From assembly GCA_031284225.1 (NCBI GenBank), contig JAITAH010000353.1, positions 1 to 8,172 of the forward strand: a stretch of 8,172 nucleotides of DNA, in the 5' to 3' direction. Each line of letters begins with the position of its first letter. Position 1 is the first letter of the stretch. The translations under genes and the position numbers were made by a program. Shown here in pieces: positions 6,714 through 8,172 of this stretch. The stretch comes from Dysgonamonadaceae bacterium. Its GTDB lineage: Bacteria; Bacteroidota; Bacteroidia; Bacteroidales; Azobacteroidaceae. Under the pieces are notes generated by a model, which saw only the letters and a program-made list of their open reading frames with translations, did no database searches and had not been told where the DNA came from.

Positions 6714-6814
6714 AGGCGATTGCTTCTTGTGCGATGTAGGATGCATAGCCTGGCAATAAAGAGTTTACTCATTCCCGGAAAAATGCCCTGCTTTTATTTT
6801 GTTCAATTGTTTCG

Positions 6815-6822
6815 TACCTTTG
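6815..6822 (+). promoter_or_regulatory. Bacteroidetes-type -7 box upstream of mltG
   Basis: TACCTTTG, followed by CGAC, matches TAnnTTTG and is nearly identical to the box at 2352-2359. Transcription would start near 6829, giving a leader of about 52 bases. A TTTG at 6798-6801 is too close to be a standard -33 element, and nothing better is seen near 6790. The rest of the 6714-6880 gap shows no clear hairpin-plus-T-run terminator and no other gene. Confidence 0.55.
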
Positions 6823-6880
6823 CGACGCACCAATCGGGAACAGTAAGATATCCTTGATTGAAATTTTCGGATAAACAAGT

Positions 6881-7912
6881 ATGAAGAAAAAAACGAAACA
6901 GAAATGGGTTGTAATACTCGTTCCGGCGCTGGCTGCAGCGTTTCTTTTAGGATTTATTTATTATACCATTCATTCTTCCGCATTTTCCATCCCAAAGCCG
7001 GTGGCAGTGTATGTGGATGAACAAAAAGATTACAGCCAACTCCTGATGCAATTGCAATCGGCGGCCCAGCTGAAAAATCCCCGTTTTTTCGACCGCCTCG
7101 CGCAACGAATGAAATATCCGCAAAACATGAAACCGGGAAAATACGAAATCCGCCCCGGCATGTCGTATATCGAAGCGATCCGGATATTGCGCAGCGGACG
7201 GCAAACTCCCGTTAAACTGACATTCAATAACATCCGGCTGAAAACCGATCTGGCTGAACGAATCGGACAGCAAATGATGTTTTCGCCGGACGAGTTATTG
7301 ACTTGTTTGAACGCTCCTTCCGTTGCCGCTTCGTTCGATTTGGATACCGCCACGATTCTCACTTTATTCATTCCCAACACTTACGAAATCTACTGGAATA
7401 CGCCGGTCGCTGCCTTTCTGGAGCGGATGAAAAAAGAACACGACCGTTTTTGGAACAAAGAACGCTTAGCCAAAGCGAACGCCCTGCATTTAAGTCCGAC
7501 GGAAGCGAGCATCCTCGCATCGATTGTGGAAGAAGAAACCGCCGCCCGGCAAGAATATCCCGTCATCGCCGGCCTTTACCTCAATCGCCTGAAAAAAGGC
7601 ATGTTGCTGCAAGCCGATCCGACCGTGAAATTCGCCGTCGGCGACGTTACTTTGAAACGAATATTGAATGTTCATCTGCAAACCGATTCGCCTTACAATA
7701 CCTACTTATACCAAGGGTTGCCGCCCGGTCCCATCCGGATACCGTCGATTCCGGCTATTGACGGAGTGTTGAATCGCAGCGAACATGCTTATTTGTACAT
7801 GTGCGCCAAGGAAGATCTTTCCGGTACGCACCGTTTTGCCGTTACTTTGGAAGAGCATAACCGGAATGCAGAGCATTACCACAACGCCCTAAATCGGATA
7901 AATATTCGGTAA
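6881..7912 (+). CDS. mltG: Endolytic murein transglycosylase MltG (YceG-like)
   Basis: MltG cleaves nascent glycan strands in the periplasm and is thought to set glycan chain length by releasing new strands from the synthase. The product has 343 residues, matching the E. coli protein in length. After a lysine-rich start (KKKTKQK), one membrane anchor spans residues 9-30, so the rest faces the periplasm. A LysM-like region lies at about 40-110 (KPGKYEIRPGMSY). The catalytic region contains LASIVEEETA (212-221), with E217 or E218 as the catalytic glutamate. YPVIAGLYLNRL (226-237), LQADPTV (243-249), SPYNTYLYQGLPPGPI (270-285) and HRFAVTLEEHN (317-327) follow. The gene probably has its own promoter (6815-6822). 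Its last 24 bases overlap the 3' end of the converging glutamate synthase gene. Confidence 0.96.
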   Translation: MKKKTKQKWVVILVPALAAAFLLGFIYYTIHSSAFSIPKPVAVYVDEQKDYSQLLMQLQSAAQLKNPRFFDRLAQRMKYPQNMKPGKYEIRPGMSYIEAIRILRSGRQTPVKLTFNNIRLKTDLAERIGQQMMFSPDELLTCLNAPSVAASFDLDTATILTLFIPNTYEIYWNTPVAAFLERMKKEHDRFWNKERLAKANALHLSPTEASILASIVEEETAARQEYPVIAGLYLNRLKKGMLLQADPTVKFAVGDVTLKRILNVHLQTDSPYNTYLYQGLPPGPIRIPSIPAIDGVLNRSEHAYLYMCAKEDLSGTHRFAVTLEEHNRNAEHYHNALNRINIR

Positions 7913-8172
7913 ACCTGCTTTTTGAAAGGAGGCGTGCATGTTTTTGGCGGCTTTCCGACCGTCGCCCATTGCCAGGATCACCGTAGCGCCGCCCCGCACA
8001 ATATCGCCGCCGGCATAGATGGCCGGCAAACCGGTTTGTAAGGTATCCGGATCGACGGTAATCGTTCCCCACCGGCTAACGTCCAAGCCGTGAAAAGCCT
8101 GAGGAACCAGCGGATTCGGGGATACGCCAATAGCGACAATCACCAGATCGACGTCCAGAGTTTCGGTATCGC
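7889..8172 (-). CDS. gltD: NADPH-dependent glutamate synthase small-subunit-type oxidoreductase, C-terminal part (5' truncated by window edge)
   Basis: About 93 C-terminal residues are visible; the frame is open to the window edge, so the gene starts outside. The visible part is the end of an FAD/NAD(P)-binding flavoprotein. VIVAIGVSPNPLVP is the end of the NAD(P)-binding domain, and IYAGGDIVRGGATVIL with MGDGRKAA is the FAD-contacting GD motif and helix. This matches GltD/GltA-type subunits, which pass electrons from NADPH towards glutamate synthesis. Related flavoproteins (sulfide dehydrogenase SudA, the dihydropyrimidine dehydrogenase N-terminal part) share this end, so the exact reaction is less certain than the family. 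The iron-sulfur N-terminus cannot be seen. The TAG stop at 7891-7889 lies inside the end of mltG. Confidence 0.85.
   Translation of the reverse strand, partial: DTETLDVDLVIVAIGVSPNPLVPQAFHGLDVSRWGTITVDPDTLQTGLPAIYAGGDIVRGGATVILAMGDGRKAAKNMHASFQKAGLPNIYPI

Noticed and set aside
6710..6739. Nine-codon reading frame (MKAIASCAM) overlapping the murK stop by ATGA
   Set aside because: It is far too short, with no recognisable motif; chance explains it.
6752..6790. Possible terminator after murK (GGCA...TGCC pairing and GAGTTTACTC)
   Set aside because: The stems are four base pairs with either a very long or a two-base loop, and no stable hairpin followed by a T-run is seen.
7303..7761. Alternative-frame reading frame of 152 codons within mltG
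   Set aside because: Its product is Arg/Ser/His-rich with no domain, and it overlaps the conserved MltG catalytic region in another frame.

Overview
The window looks like a chromosomal segment of a Bacteroidota bacterium, most likely of the order Bacteroidales. Three things point there. The non-coding regions carry -7 boxes of the Bacteroidetes type (TAnnTTTG) at 2352-2359, 6815-6822 and, on the minus strand, 1737-1730. A short HsdR-N-like gene lies next to and divergent from holA, an arrangement I associate with Bacteroidales. A SpoIID-like gene, a DUF5009/HGSNAT-like membrane protein gene and a BadF-type sugar kinase gene form one unit, resembling the N-acetylmuramic acid salvage genes of Tannerella. 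Base composition is moderate, and the segment is almost fully coding.

Layout. Bases 1-647 hold the 3' half of glyA (serine hydroxymethyltransferase). It converges with holA (DNA polymerase III delta subunit, minus strand), leaving 2 bases between the stop codons. A 205-base divergent intergenic region follows, with a holA promoter candidate and a purine-rich tract, and then the small PD-(D/E)XK HsdR-N-like gene (1872-2333). Next is a two-gene cassette (2387-3315): a DUF3791 protein and a DUF3990 putative ADP-ribosyltransferase, translationally coupled, with its own promoter-like box and a visibly AT-richer composition. It looks like an inserted toxin-antitoxin-type module.

From 3360 to 6713 three tightly packed plus-strand genes probably form one peptidoglycan-salvage operon. 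They encode a SpoIID/LytB lytic transglycosylase-like protein, a polytopic MurT/HGSNAT-like membrane protein and a MurK-like amino-sugar kinase. A 167-base gap with a promoter-like box precedes mltG (6881-7912), the membrane-anchored endolytic transglycosylase. Four consecutive genes therefore concern cutting or recycling peptidoglycan. The window ends in the C-terminal part of a minus-strand glutamate synthase small-subunit-type flavoprotein, whose 3' end overlaps mltG by 24 bases.

Most of the window is housekeeping. The part most worth a second look is the DUF3791/DUF3990 cassette. Its toxin-like protein carries an extra C-terminal helical domain that resembles a fused third member of the module. 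I saw no tRNA, rRNA, CRISPR array, insertion sequence or convincing intrinsic terminator.
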